DNA of 64,000 nucleotides from Amyelois transitella (GCF_032362555.1 NC_083533.1:749001-813000), one strand, 5' to 3'; shown: positions 49,874 through 63,769, counted from the first letter of the stretch. The notes: generated from the sequence alone by a model not told the origin. Program-made: numbers and translations.

Positions 49874-51890
49874 CTGTAAGTTGGAAGAGTGTAAGATTGG
49901 TCTTAGTTTAATTTTATGACATCGTCATCTTCTTGACGTTTGTATCCGTTGCATTCTATCTGGGAAAGGTCTGCTTCCGACCGTGATTCAGGAATTCATA
50001 TATAATTTGTCTTGATAATTGTTGAAGCGATGAACAGATAAATAGTGACAACACACTCGGAAGCTTGTTCCATAACGTTAATATGTTTTTTGTGACCTCC
50101 TAAACCTGTGTGAGCTTAAGTGTGTGTGACCTTGTGACCTAGTCTGGAAATTAGTATCAGATATTTACATGAAACCTGCCTCTAGGAGAACCTACCCCAT
50201 CTAGGGTCATAGTTGTGGAAAGTGCTTTTAAGTCGCCTTGAATGTCTCCACTTTTTTTATAGAATTTTCTTTATAGATTATAGGGACTGTCTACCACAAC
50301 TATGATCTATGGGTTAGGATAGAATAACAGAATAGAATTCGCAATATTTTAAGATCGCAGAAGTGGTAAGTACTGGTGAATGTGACATTGGAAAATGACA
50401 ATACAATGTCATAATAAGTACGATATGGCATTTCTGTTGTTCAAATTATTCGATTTCTGTGGGTAATTAGGCCAGTTGGCAGTCACTCCATGTAATAACC
50501 TGATAAGCAGTCCTGGATCATGGTTGTAAGTGGACCGATGGGACAAACATCAGGACGATGATGACATATATATATATGTATATTATTTATTAAGACAAAG
50601 AGCGAAGTTAACTATAAAATAAATGTATGCAAATTTTTTTTTATATATATATAAAATTCGAAGATTTTAGTGTATATTTTAAATAGAATAGTTAATTTAT
50701 TGTGTATAAAATCTTGTGTAGAAAGTTTTGTATAGGTAAATGTACATTTATATTGAATTATTGACAATTTTTTTAAATTAACATCACTATAAGGTGTAGA
50801 ATGTACCGTCAGCTGGTGAAGTGATCGGCCATATTGGCCGGGGCACATCAAAAGCAGCGCAGTCTGAAAGCGGTCCCGCGCCAATCATAATACAACAGTC
50901 TTCAAAGTTTATAAATAATACAGGTATTAAATGCGCGCGTAACTTAACTAAGCCGGGATGTAAAACAAAATATTGTTTTGGTAAATATAAAGAAAACTAC
51001 CGTATATTATAAAACATAAAAAAAATCTTATATTATTGCTTCTTAGGAAATCATTGTTGTGAAAATTAACAAAAAACGATCGTCATTTCTTTTTTTTATT
51101 AAAAATGTCCTTTTTTCTAAGCGGCCAGTGAGCTATAGAATTTCAAACACGGACGTTTCGAATCATGTGATAAGATAACATAAAGGTGCGTTATACATAA
51201 TAATAATACCTGTATTATTTATATATTTATAAATAGTATAATGCAACGTGGTTTATAATCAGTAATCTTCAAAGTCTTTACATTACCAAAGCGTGGCGTC
51301 AGAGCAGTTCGAGCGCTCGTTTTAAATGTACATGTGACGAGTTCAAAGGTTTTTTTTTCGTAAGACAACTTGGTGCGGGCCCGCGTCCGAACTGCATTAT
51401 TCCCGACCCGCTTTTAGTGCACTCGCGGCCCTTATTGCTTTTGATATATTGGTGCAAAAGTGTTTCTTCGCTCGCTCGCTGGCGATACGGCTTACGCTGA
51501 AATATATATATAGTTCTGTTTTGTCTTCAAACATAAATTTCAATATTTAATTATACATATTTTATTTTTATCGTTTTGTTATTGATCTGTATAAAATATT
51601 TTAAAAGTTTTGTGTTTTAAATGTAGGTAGATAAATTTTGGTATTTTAAAATCGACATTGATTAAATTTAATACTGTATCCTTTGACGTTTGGGTAAATA
51701 TTTATTAACAAATATTTATAGACGATTTTGGATTCACCATGTTTTTTTTAAATTATTTAACCGTACTGGTGGTTTAATGTTTACTTTTGTTATTTTAATT
51801 TTAAATATTACCTTTTATAAAGCTAACCCTTAAGTGAGTTACAAAATATAAAATCATTACGTTGGTATCCTAAAAATGGGGTAGTAACCA
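49874..51890 (+). other. PTP-ER 3' flank and probable 3' UTR
   Basis: No further coding frame. AATAAA-like signals occur at about 50616-50625. A short GC-rich patch with inverted GGCCAATATGGCC-like symmetry (50825-50842) and CCAAT-like words lies at 50815-50900, and a second GC-rich stretch at 51290-51500. The UTR end cannot be fixed from sequence. Confidence 0.4.
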
Positions 51891-51924
51891 CAGTACATGA
51901 TCCATTATTTTATAAAAAATATTT

Positions 51925-52048
51925 TTGAACGATTATCATCCACCAGGCCATTCCAAAAAAAGATCTTTTTCATCATGACCGACCGGGAATCGAACCCGGG
52001 ACCTGTCGTTCTGATACAGGAACACTGCCAATGCGCAAAGATTCGTCA
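51925..52048 (-). mobile_element. Diverged tRNA-derived SINE head
   Basis: Complement of GGGTTCGATTCCCGGTCGG (B box) with GATGAAAAAGATCTTTTTTT and GGCCTGGTGG downstream. More diverged than the other copies and lacks a convincing A box and acceptor stem. Confidence 0.7.
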
Positions 52049-52049
52049 T

Positions 52050-54700
52050 TTGTATGTAGAACAATACCTACTTATTAACATGCCTGTGTCGGCCAAATCC
52101 CACTTCTTATGTTTTCCACTTGGTATATGGACTTCTTCGTCGTTACTTTTTCCCACTTTCTACGCGGGGTCGGCACAGTATGTTAGTTATTTCCAATTAC
52201 TTCTGTCACTCGCCATCTCACTGGTCACTCCCTTTCTCCTCGTACTATCCTTTACGCCGTCCATATCTTCTTTCATCTCTTTTTCGGTCTTCCCCTATTT
52301 CTTAAACCTTTCACTTCATTATTTATGTATATGGACATCGTCAGTAAAAGATTTCGTATTTTTTTTAGATTTATCAATGTTTATTTTTGGGCTAGCGGAA
52401 TCTATTATTATTTTAGCGCCTTTAGCCACAAAGAGGGCAAAAACAATGTTTACCACAATTGCTAGTCATAAATAATCAGGTAGGTACGGTAACTTTTGCG
52501 TTTTTTTGTTAATCAAATCTTTATTTCCATAAAGTGAAATCCACAGAGTATTAAGTATGCTCTCTTATATTTATATTCATTCGCTTAACTTTGCACCGTT
52601 TTATAATTTTCTTAACATCCATAGGCTGCTCATACCGATTTTTATTAATTTGTTCTAATTCATAGAAATATTCTCATTTTCTTTCGGCTGAAAGTAAAAA
52701 AAACTGCAATTTGAATAATATTTGCACAAACAGATTGACAAAAAATCAGAAAACTCTGTGCTATCAGAAAAATTAAAACATTACGCTATTTTGGAGGGGA
52801 TATATGATTTTTTTAATGAGTACACGCGGCGCTCTTGATGACCTAATGCGAACTGAATATAAATCTAATGTGAAGTATTGAGTACTTAGTGAAATGTTGA
52901 CACTGTACAGCCTGTACAATATTTGCAGTTAGGACAAGATTAGTTAATATATGAAGAGATTAAAATATAAATACAACGGACACTAAAATAGAAATCGCAC
53001 TCCTATTCTTAGTGATTATTTGATTTTTAATTCGCTAACGATCACCACGTGAGCAAACTCACGCGCAGATATATGAGTTGTGTAAACATGTGATGATCAA
53101 CAGTAATGTTGGTTGTGTACATGTTGTAGCTATGTTCAAATGGCCATAATCACGCGTTTATTTTTTCGGTTATAATGTCCATGGAGAATGTACATACATA
53201 TTTAAGTACCTATGTCTTTACCTTACGGGTTAGATAACCAACACTACAAGACTAGACCAATTGTACTACATGGTATAATGAATGCAAATTTCAAAGAAAC
53301 ATCACTAGTAAAAAAAGTTATTCAAGTGAATCTCAGTAAAACAAAAATCTACCTGCGTTTTCTGGTATCTTCCTCTGAACTTGCAGTTGCAGCTATAGCG
53401 TTATTCCTTGGTCTCAGTAAAAACGCTAAAAAATGGCGTAGGTCGATCAGCTGATAAGTAAAATTAAAAAAAAAAAACGTCATTACAAAAATGAAATAGA
53501 ACATGAATATGTACTAGTTTAAAAATATTTAGGTATAGCTCAGCGTAATGCTGGCTGTAAACAATTTGCTATACAGCCAGCGCTGACGGGTTGATCGTTT
53601 CATCAGACGATTCCCGCCAAAAAGTATGTCATCATTAAAATAGTTCATACTACAATCAGTAAAAATATGTCATAGTCCCGAACGCTTATAATCAAAGTCA
53701 TCAAATCTGAGTTTCCGGAGTATGGTCAATTATGACCACAAACCAATGAGCTAGCATGAAACAATCTGATATGCGCATGAGACTGTATAAAAAGTATATA
53801 TCACGAAGAAAGAACAGGAATCTACTAAGGATCTTAGCAATTGGAATCCCTTGATATCTGCCTACCCTTGTGGGGAACAGGTGTAATGTTATGTACATCG
53901 AACCACCACACCCGTTGCCTTTTTAGCGATAACTCAGTGTCTTCTTAAGCTAGACGATTTTTGAACAAGGTTATAGATTTTTACCGCCAAAACTAACTGA
54001 TAAAAACATACTCATACAAGATGGAAACTCCCGAGGTCACAGATTAATTATTTTTTGTCAGAATCCTCCAAGGGCAATGTGCAAAAGGAATCGCGAGAAT
54101 TGTGAAAGGAAACCTAAAAACTCCACAGGTAAAACAAATGGAAAAGTTTGAGCGGTCCTAGGTTACCTAAATTAAAAGCTGTTTTTTACCACGTAAAATA
54201 CAGTTGTTGACGTAGGTAAATCCCGAAATTACATATTCTCCATATTCTTTATTTTAAGCTATTCAGTTTTTTAGACTGGACTCTATATACCCCGTAAGGA
54301 ATATTTTGAGCCCCCACTTTTTAGGCATCATCATAGAATTATCAATACGAATTTACCACTGACCATTGGAGAGAACAGTAATGCATTTTTAAGTTAGGTT
54401 CATCTGTTTTGGAGCTATGATCTCAAATATATACTAACTCAAAGATGACACAATATCTTTATTGCTATTGATGAAAGGTAAGGTCAAGATTATATTATTC
54501 CTAAATCTTGATTCTAAAACTTGTTTGAACGTGGATGAAGTGACAACAAAAGTTTGCAGGGGTCCTCGCATGTGGAAAGTAGTTTCTGCCTACCTTTCCG
54601 GGAAAGAGATGTGATAATGTGCATTATTATCAAATTTATTAATTACATACCATGGGTATTTGAATCAAAGAGAAAAAAATTATGGTTATGATTTAACAAT
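52050..54700. other. Gene-poor stretch downstream of PTP-ER
   Basis: AT-rich. Contains a dispersed repeat at 52130-52270 (CCCACTTTCTACGCGGGGTC, also at 11480-11515) and a LINE 3'-end remnant at 54525-54615. Open frames here (for example 51897-52475) run through repeats and show no recognisable domain. Confidence 0.6.
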
Positions 54701-54704
54701 GCGC

Positions 54705-55003
54705 TATAGCAACTTGGGAATAATGTAGAGAAAAATACGATTTATAAAAATAACATATATTGGTTGCTATTTTAACAAAAAACTAACTTAAAATATATTG
54801 AATGAAAAAATGTGACAAGAAACAAAAACGCAACGAACTTCATAGAATCCGCAATTTCAAAAATGCCGGGCGCTAGATATTCCATTAAGGACAGGACCGT
54901 ATCTAGGGGCCGGACTCAGCAGAAACTAAAATACTAAATAATTTACAAATATTAAAAATCTTTAAATATTAACAATAGTACAAATTTTATAATACCCGCT
55001 ACA
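54705..55003 (-). repeat. 3' LTR of the Gypsy remnant
   Basis: 299 bp, near-identical to the copy at 55877. Follows the polypurine tract on the minus strand. Confidence 0.92.
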
Positions 55004-55031
55004 CTACCCCCCTGCTGAGACCGATGCTACG

Positions 55032-55876
55032 CTAAGGTCGATAGTGCTTGGGAAAGTGTACTCGGCGTCCAGATCTAGTTTGTCTGACTTGTTGAGGTGG
55101 TGGTGTAGGCTTCTCTGCTGTCACAGGTGATGGCATCTTAGCTACCAGGGGTGGAGTGATAGCGGTCTTCAAAGCGACATCTGCTTCTCCCTTTTGAGCA
55201 ACGTAAGCTGGTTTCAAACGATTTATAGTTACAGTTGTATTGTGGCCGTGGACTGCAATCCGAAATGTCTTCGTACCGCGTTCCAGCACCTTGTGTGGTC
55301 CAGTGTATGGTGACTCTAGTGGATGTCGGTAACCATCTTGTCTCAGAAAGACGTAATCAGCAGTCTCTAAAGCTTTCGGAATGTAGAATGGTTTGTCGCC
55401 ATGTCGACTAGTAGGCTGTGGTGACAGTTTTGCCATATGAAGACGAAGTCGTGCCACGAAGTCGGTGTAGTCGATGATGTCGGATGACGTTGGGGCAAGG
55501 AACTCGCCAGGTAAGCGTAGGGGCTCGCCGTAAACAAGATCAGCTGCTGAAGCGTGGATATCTTCTTTCCAGGCGCTGCGGATACCCAACAGCACCAAGG
55601 GAAGAACCTCGGTCCAGTTTGAAGTTGCATGACATTTGATGGACGCTTTCAGCTGGCGGTGAAGACGCTCCACGAGTCCATTGCAGGCAGGATGGTATGC
55701 TGTGGTGGGCCGGTGCTCAGCTCCAAGGATAGCACTCAGGGTTTTGAAGAGCTTGCTCTCAAACTGCCGGCCTCTGTCTGTAGTGATGCGATGTGGGCGA
55801 CAATTTCGATACCTGGACTACATTTCCCAGTTTACCATTGCCTCCTGCGCGAGTTTCCTGATATCACGTCGGGGTA
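55032..55876 (-). pseudogene. Gypsy integrase C-terminal fragment with an internal stop
   Basis: Minus-strand frame with integrase core motifs (HRITTDRGRQFES, TTAYHPACNGLVERLHRQLK) and the GPY/F module (SPYTGPHKVLERGTKTF), then a basic tail and stop at 55032. An in-frame TAG at 55818-55820 breaks the frame upstream. The first catalytic Asp region is absent. Described only as a dead fragment. Confidence 0.93.
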
Positions 55877-56175
55877 TATAGCAACTTGGGAATAATGTAG
55901 AGAAAAATACGATTTATAAAAATAACATATATTGGTTGCTATTTTAACAAAAAACTAACTTAAAATATATTGAATGAAAAAATGTGACAAGAAACAAAAA
56001 CGCAACGAACTTCATAGAATCCGCGATTTCAAAAATGCCGGGCGCTAGATATTCCATTAAGGACAGGACCGTATCTAGGGGCCGGACTCAGCAGAAACTA
56101 AAATACTAAATAATTTACAAATATTAAAAATCTTTAAATATTAACAATAGTACAAATTTTATAATACCCGCTACA
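55877..56175 (-). repeat. 5' LTR of the Gypsy remnant
   Basis: 299 bp; no primer-binding site (TGG start) next to it, because the adjacent sequence is integrase code. Confidence 0.92.
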
Positions 56176-57607
56176 GCGCCTTACACATTTAATAAGCAAA
56201 GATTAAGGCCATAAATAATGCTATAAAATACTCCTAGTTCGTAAGAGTTCACGTCTTTACTCCCTTATGGTGTGGACAGCGCCAAGTGTCACAACAATAG
56301 TACTTTTACAATCTGTGCGGGAGAAGCAGCTGGCTATCTACCATTTTTAGGGTTCCGAACTTAAAAGGTTAAAAAGAGACCCTATTCCTAAGCCTCCGCT
56401 GCCTGTCTGTCTGTCACCAGACTGTGTCTCATAAACCGTGATAGCTAGAAAGCTGAAATATTAAAAAAATATGTATTTCCGTTGCCGCTTTTTCGACAAA
56501 CACTTAAAATTTCTAATATTAAGTCTACATACAATACAGGTATATTTTTCCTCAATAAAAAAAAATTTACACAGTTATACCTTTAAAAAATAAATAATTA
56601 AATAACAATAAAGTTATTATTATAGGGGGGCTCCCATACAAAAAACGTAATTTTTTTTTGTCGTTTTTATTTACAGTTATAAACGTGAATATTAAAAAAA
56701 TAGTAACAAACGTGATGACATAACTCTTCGTGCGCGAGTCCGACTCGCTCTTGGCCGATTTTTTTTTGCTACCAAACCAGCACCGAATCTAGCATTAGAT
56801 GAATGTGCTTATTCCCTTAATCGCTTTATATTCTTGAGAAATAATAGATCGGTCTTATTCTTAAGTACTGGGAATCACTATTACGTATTAGCTGTCATTA
56901 GTGACTAGTTATTATACCGTCACGTAGGATATTATCAGCGTCTATGAAATCAATTAGCACTTACGTAGACAGGTTATATTTAAAAAAAAAACGCGGGAAC
57001 TTGGTTCCTGGTAGCTATACACTTTTCACAAGTTAAATCTCAACTTTATCATTAAGCCATACAGCTGAACGTGGCCTTTCGGTCTTTTCGGTACTATCGG
57101 CTCTATCTACCCCGTAACGGATAAAGATGTGATATTTCTGTGTATGTCACTGTACATTATTAGCTCTGTAACAAGTAGCGTATATGTATGTTACTGCTGA
57201 ACGTCTATTTCTGTATCTGTGTTGTAGTTTTTGAGTTTATTGGTTACAAACGAACAAAAATACAAATATTTTTATAATTTAGTGTGGTAATACAAATTCG
57301 TACATAGAAAATACTAAAAAGTACCTACAAAGTTGTCATATTCCAATGTAGGTATTCTCCTGGGAAAAATGCACGTTTCCCGTGGGAGTGGCCATAAACG
57401 ACAATGCCCGCGAGCAAAACGGCGAGCAGAAACTATAAGTTTTATATTTTTCCTTGATGGCTATTTACAAAACTAACGTTTGACGCATTTAATTAACATT
57501 TTCGCTAAACCAAAAGATGCTAAATAGTTAACACAATATTTTTCAATGGCTTTCAATGTATTCCGGCAACGATTAGTGTGACAGAGATATAAATGTACAT
57601 ATACATT

Positions 57608-57805
57608 ATATCATGGATGTCGTTAAAGGCGACTAAGGGATAGGCTTATTAACTTGTGATTCTTATTTAAGGCGATGGGCTAGCAACCTGTCACTATTTG
57701 AATCTCAATTCTATCATTAAGCCAAGCAGCTAAAACTGTCATTTCAAGACTGTTGGCTCTGTCTACCGCGCAAGGGTTACACGTGATTATTTGTATGTAT
57801 GTTCA
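57608..57805 (+). mobile_element. SINE, 5'-truncated
   Basis: Starts ATGTCGTTAAAGGCGACTAA and ends GTATGTATGTTC; intergenic. Confidence 0.85.
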
Positions 57806-58071
57806 TTATATAATGGCTCTTTCCCGATCCGCATACATCTTCCGTTTCATCCACATTCATAACTCTTCATTCACGTCACAATATTCATTCCCGTGCTCCT
57901 CCGAAACGGCTTGACCGATTCACATGAAATTTTGTGAGCATATTGAGTAGGTCTGAGAATCGGCCAACGTCTATTTTTCATGACAACATTTTTTAACTAG
58001 AAAGTATTTAAATGGCAAAACAACGTTTACCGGGACAGCTAGTACTTTTATATTAAGTAAGTAATTATATA

Positions 58072-58285
58072 GATAAACATCCAAGACCCAGGACAACCTA
58101 GGCCAGTTTATGTTATGGGATGGGATACTATCCCAACGATACTAATTCAAACGTCCAAATCCCAGGTCTATCAGTAAGATAATTTTTCATCATGACCTGA
58201 TTGGGTATAACGATTATCGACCCCACAATCTCGTGACTTAGAGGCAGAAACAGTTCCACTACTCCGTACAGGCTTTCGCTAAAGG
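58072..58285 (-). mobile_element. Degenerate tRNA-derived SINE
   Basis: Minus copy with recognisable words (AGATAAACATCCAAGACCCA, ATCATGACCTGATTGGG) but a decayed B box; intergenic. Confidence 0.7.
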
Positions 58286-60787
58286 TTTATTTATTTATTT
58301 ATATCCTTTTTCTATTTTTATTTTTATTTATTTAGATCCAAATTATGTGCCATCTCCATCATAATCTATTAGTTTTCAAACGAGCATTATACAAAAAGTT
58401 GCATGTGTTAAACTTTAAAAAAAAATGTCCCCTTTTTTTAAAAATTAAAAATAGGTTTTTAAACCATTTTGTAGTTGTTAAAGTATTTTTTTTATCATTA
58501 TTGTGTGTGTTTATCTGTGGATAGATAATGTTTTTTAAATCTGTGTATCCATCGGCATTTTTTTCTCCAAAATGTTTTATAATAACAATTGTTTTATTAA
58601 TTGTGTATAATATCAATAGGTAGTCAATAAACTGATTGTAAATATTTATAGGTATAACTAGTTAATTATAATTATTAACTAATAATTAATTAGGCGATTT
58701 GGTGACAGGATTTATCATCTTTTAACGTTCTGTCAACAGAATGTGATTAGGATGGGAGGAGGAAAACAGTTTAAGATGCTTTCGACTTCTACAAAGTTAA
58801 TATAAAATGGCGTCTCCCTCTTAAGTCGGCCGAATGATGATAATTTCGTTCGTCAAATAGGTAAAAAAATATTTAAAAAAATTGCACAGTAAATTGGTAT
58901 CTTTGTTAATTTTTAATGAAGAATAAGATCCGACATAAGTATATTTAATGTAATTTAAAATAAATTCACGTTAATAGTATATTTAGTAAGGTGTAAATTT
59001 TTATGTATTAGTGTAAAAAAGTTTATTAATTTTTATTGTTTCACATTACGTACATAAGAGTTACTCAATAAGGATATCTCATTTTTTTACGCCGGATATC
59101 AGCACTGAATTGTAAGTATATACATACATATATATATTACCAAATCATATGTTAATATATTTCCTCTCAGAGTTTAACCACAGAGTATAGATTTTTCCGT
59201 TCCGTAAAAATATTACACAAGCAAAAGTAACTCTGATAGGCATTCACGCCTAAACCACCGAACCGATTTTGATAAAATTTGGTACAGAGATAGATTTGAC
59301 CCTTATGCAGGACGAAGCCTTGTCAATGTCAGTGAAATCATTAATGTCTTATTTCTCAATCTTTCTTGCACTTTTATTAATTTCAAAGTGAGAGTGGGAA
59401 GGATGATAAGATATATGCCTTGTCAAATTTCGTGAAACGACCCTGCTCTAATTTTAGTGCAATAATGCTGATTGTCGAATGCATCACTATATCTCAATTA
59501 AGAGTTACCATTTTTGACGTATATGAGGGTTAAACGCAGACTTTGACTTTTGATAGCAATAAAATCTCATGAGCCACTTGTAGCCTCATGTCATCTTTAT
59601 TTTAAAACAATTTTAAAAGTTTGGAAGATTTCATTCAAAGTAAGTATTTTCGCTTCAACTCCAAATTTAATATCGTAATTTAAATTATATTTTGCCAAAT
59701 TAGAGAAATCTCGAAAGGTATGTACCTACCTAAGTCTAACAATTAATAACTTACAGTAAACAATTTACTAAATATTGCAACAACCAATCATAAGATTACA
59801 TTTATGTGATTTATTTCGACATTGGCCAAATCTCATAGAAATCAAATTCTTTATTCATTTGCAAATGAAAGCGAAATGCGTTTTTGTATGAAAACTTGAG
59901 TCTAGTTAAGCACGATACAATGTTATAAGTATGTAAGTAAGTAATTATTTTTCTAGCACAAACGTATACTGCCTGATCAATATTAAAGCTAATAATGATA
60001 GTTCTAAATTAATAATTAAATTGGAATCCCGACATGTATTTTGATGGAAGTTCTATAAAAAAATAATTAGTGAATGTTGTAAATAAGTTTAAATTAGGCT
60101 AAATTTATTTTTAGTTAGGATAATGAAAAGAATTAACTATAAATGAAAAGAAGAACACCAAATTTTAGATGTAACTTTAAATAAATATTGTAATAATGTG
60201 GTATTTGTGAAGGTTTCGGCGGGAAGCGGCCATCTTGGTATTAAATAAATTAAAAATTAGGACATTTTTCATAGCAAAAATGATGACATACTGATATGAT
60301 AACATAATCACAGCTGTATCTCTTGCAGGATTGGCAGAGCTAAACAGTCTTGAAAAGACTGATAGGCCACGTTCAGCTATAGGCTTAATACGAGTAATAG
60401 AATCGAGATTCAAATAGTGACAGGTTGCCAGCCCATCGCCTAAAAAGGAATGCAAAGTTTCTATGATAAAATGTAAATCTCTTTCAAATGTAATTAATTT
60501 CGCAAATTTGACCATTTTTCTTATTATTTTTGTAAACTTAACTGGTTACCTATTAAACTTCGCGGTAATTTTACCTTCTTTAAATGTCCTCCCTTATTCA
60601 CAATGTACTAAGTAGATGAAACCAGGTTTCCGGTATCTTTTGGACAATTCCCTCTCATTCCTCGCAGTCTTTTACAAAATTTGTCATTGTTTTTGACAAT
60701 ACTCGTAAAACAATAACAATTAAGTGAAACAACCAACCAAAATTTATGTATTTTAACTTTATTGTATAGCACAATTGGTGGACTTAA

Positions 60788-61025
60788 TACATACATACAT
60801 ATGGTCACGTCTATATCCCTTGTGAGGGAGACAGAGCCACCAGTCTTGAAAAGACTGATAGGCCACGCTCAGCTATTTGGCTTAATGATAGAATTGAGAT
60901 CCAAATAGCGACAGGTTGCTAGCCCATCGCCAAAGAAAAGGATCCCAAGTTTGTAAGCCTATCTCTTAGTCGTCTTTTAAGACATCCATGGGAAAGAGAT
61001 GGAGTGGTCTCCGTCTTATTCTTTT
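60788..61025 (-). mobile_element. SINE, lacks head, inserted in another repeat
   Basis: CATACATACATATGG tail to AAAGAGATGGAGTGGTC. The flanks (AGCACAATTGGTGGACTTAA / AAACTTAATGCTAGAAGTAT) belong to one older repeat seen uninterrupted at about 1140-1210, so this copy is nested, with ACTTAA-type flank duplication. Confidence 0.85.
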
Positions 61026-61957
61026 TTAAACTTAATGCTAGAAGTATTATCTACCAGTCAACCATTGGGTCTGACAGAGAACTTCATCTTGACATATACA
61101 ATGACCTTCACCTTCCGGAAGTTATAGCCAAAGTATTGCTTAAGTGTGAGCTACTGCAATTTAGCAAGTTAAAATTGGCCATCAAATAGCGAGAGTGTTC
61201 ATTTTATGACCCATTGTGTGCCGCCAATGACAAGCGAACTATCTGTCAATGCGTTATGTTTTAAATAGGTTATATTTTTTTTACCACCAGTAACAGTAGA
61301 AACGATAGGAATATATTCTATGTTCTCATTTCCGTCAGTGTAATTCTGTACTTAAGAATCGTGTGCAAGGGTTTTGCATGAAGTGAAGATTTGCCTTACT
61401 TCCAATTTGATGAAATTTTGCGAAGTAGGTAGAGAGATGTGAAACATTCAAAGACTATGAGACATAAATGTTTCGCATAAAATAAAAGTTCATAAAATTT
61501 AAAATCAAAAAAAGTCTAGAATAATGAAATGTGTTGTTGTTATATATCATATTAAAAACAATTACCTACATATAACTTGCTTATTTAATCACCAACTATC
61601 AGTCTTTTTAAGATTATTGGATCTGTCTACCCCGCATGGGATATAGATGTGATTATATAGGTATATATTTATTAGAAGATGATCGCCTGCGGAATTGTTA
61701 ATAAAAAAATTAAAAAAAAAATTCATAGTGTACCTCGGTGAGAAAAAAACAAAAAGGTTAAATCCAAGATGGCCACCTCATTCCGTCACTGCGTTTTATG
61801 TGTCCCTTATACGGTACACTTCAATATTGTGGATTTTTATTCCTTTATATGTATCTGTATGTGCTATTTAAATAAATTGATATGATGAATAATAAATAAC
61901 ACTTGTTTCATTTCGTAAGTTTTTCATTATTTCCAGGTTGCCTTAAAAGTTAATTAC

Positions 61958-62214
61958 ATACATACATATGGCCACGTCTATATCCCTTGCGGGGTAGACA
62001 GAGCCAAGTCTTGAAAAGACTGAATGGCCACGTTTAGCTATTTGGCTTAATGATAGAATTGAGATTCAAATAGTGACAGGTTGCTAACCCATCGCCTAAA
62101 AAAATAATCTCAAGTTTGTAAGCCTATCCCTTAGTCGCCATTTACGACATCCATGGGAAAGAGATGAAGTGGTCCTATTCTATTTTGTATTGGTGCCGGG
62201 AACCACACGGTATA
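61958..62214 (-). mobile_element. SINE, full length
   Basis: CATACATACATATGG tail to GGTGCCGGGAACCACACGG head; intergenic. Confidence 0.9.
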
Positions 62215-62399
62215 AAAGTTAATTTATCCGATTTAAGTTAGATAATTTATATTATAATTTTTAAGTTTAAATTAATTTCTCTTCTCATTCTTTTACAATT
62301 TTATCATTGTATGTACTCGGACTGCAAACATTTTATCTACTAAATCACAATTTATATTGCAATTATACATATCTACCTAATTTAGTTTTCACACTGGTC

Positions 62400-62648
62400 T
62401 ACATACATATAATCACGTCTATATCCCTTGCGGGGTAGACAGAGCCAACAGTCTTGAAAAGACTGAATGGCAACGTTCAGCTATTTGGCTTAATGATATA
62501 ATTGAGATTCAAATAGTGACAGGTTGCTAGCCCGTCGCCCAAAAGAAGAATCCCAAGTTTATAAGCCCTTAGTCGCCTTTTACAACATCCATGGTAACGA
62601 GATGGAGTGGTCCCATTCTTTTTTTATTGGTGCCGAGAACCACACGGC
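62400..62648 (-). mobile_element. SINE, full length
   Basis: ACATACATATAATCACG tail to TTGGTGCCGAGAACCACACG head, about 190 bp from the previous copy and in the same orientation. Confidence 0.9.
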
Positions 62649-63397
62649 ATTCTGGTCTAATTTCAAAAAGTCTTCAATTTTGGATCTGTCTTCTTAATAA
62701 GGAATGCAATCGTAATTATATGTACGGATGCGTATTTTTTAACAAGTTAAAATAGCTAACGTAGGTACATGTAAAATAAGATTTAATTTTTTACGTTATT
62801 TTAACGTTAAATTTCTTCAATTTATTTGACCAAGTTAAAAAGTCACGCCTACTCGTATAATACTTAGTAAACTTCTAACGTCATCCAATAAATTATTTAC
62901 GAAATGTTATTAGCACCTAAGTAAGTTACGTACATAAATATACGTATTTGGTAATGAAAAAAAATTAAAACCGACGATATGAGATAATTAACAATACCAT
63001 TATCAGATGCGTATAAGCTACAAATTAAAGAAAAAAATTTTATATACCTATATAGGTGCAATATACTTAGGTATAATACTTAGGTTATTTGTATAAAAGT
63101 TAATTCAGTTTATTAAAGAAAGCAAATAGTAAGTTTAATTTTATTTCTTATAGTGTAAGGTTTAGTTTTAATCTTTTAGTTTTCATTAATTAGTTTTATT
63201 TAGATTTATTTTAGTTTTACGTTTACTTACTCAAAAATATTCCATGTGATCTATTGATTCAAAATTATAATTTTTTTAAGTAAAAAAAAAACAAATAAAA
63301 TCCTACTGGTTGAGGAATAAATACCACAATAGCCTTAGGTACCACATATTAAAATCAAAAATATCTCATCTACCAGAATAATTAAATATAAACATAG

Positions 63398-63535
63398 CCG
63401 TGCACGTGTGGTTTCCATCACATAAAAGTAGGACCATATCATATCTTCTTTCCCATGGATGTCGTAAAAGGCGACTAAGGGAAGGGCTAATAAACTTGGG
63501 ATTATTTTTATAGGCAATGTGCTAGCAACCTGTCA
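63398..63535 (+). mobile_element. SINE, 3'-truncated
   Basis: Head CACGTGTGGTTTCC then GTCGTAAAAGGCGACTAAGG and GCTAGCAACCTGTCATAATA; the last words recur once (63565-63600). Confidence 0.8.
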
Positions 63536-63769
63536 TAATAAAAAAATTAAATTATCTTTCTTTTTCTCCACTACTGTGCTATCAACCTGTCATAATAAAA
63601 AAAATAGTCTTTCTTTTCCTTCATTACTATAATAACGTTGCTTAATTACGTTTGTAACTGCACCAAAATGTTTTTAACCTCGCAATTGAATGGATTAACG
63701 TTAACTGATGACGAATTTAATTAATTTGCTAAATATCTATCCAGTTTTGTGACGTTTTGAATGTGTTAT

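Larger units (their letters stand above)
54705..56175 (-). mobile_element. Ty3/Gypsy-type LTR retrotransposon, internally deleted, recent
   Basis: Two 299-bp LTRs (54705-55003, 55877-56175) flank an 873-bp remnant. GCGC at 54701-54704 and 56176-56179 is the likely 4-bp target duplication. On the minus strand the LTR starts TGTAGCGGG. A purine tract (GCAGGGGGGTAG) precedes the 3' LTR, as expected. The 5' LTR joins integrase sequence directly, so gag, protease, RT, RNase H and primer site are gone. I see only one clear LTR difference (CCGCAATTTC against CCGCGATTTC). Confidence 0.92.
56180..63750. other. Gene-poor intergenic stretch
   Basis: Low-complexity AT-rich sequence with SINE copies (57000-57150, 57608-57805, 60300-60450, 60788-61025, 61590-61650, 61958-62214, 62400-62648, 63398-63535), a degenerate Helitron-like piece at about 57890-58045 and a tRNA-SINE relic. 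58290-60290 and 62660-63390 show nothing I can name. Confidence 0.6.

Noticed and set aside
51957-52045. tRNA gene candidate on the minus strand
   Set aside because: B box is good, but the A box and acceptor pairing are not convincing and the flanks resemble the SINE body.
51897-52475. 192-codon open frame
   Set aside because: Runs through a SINE relic and another dispersed repeat; the hydrophobic C-terminal half comes from T-rich DNA, no family recognised.
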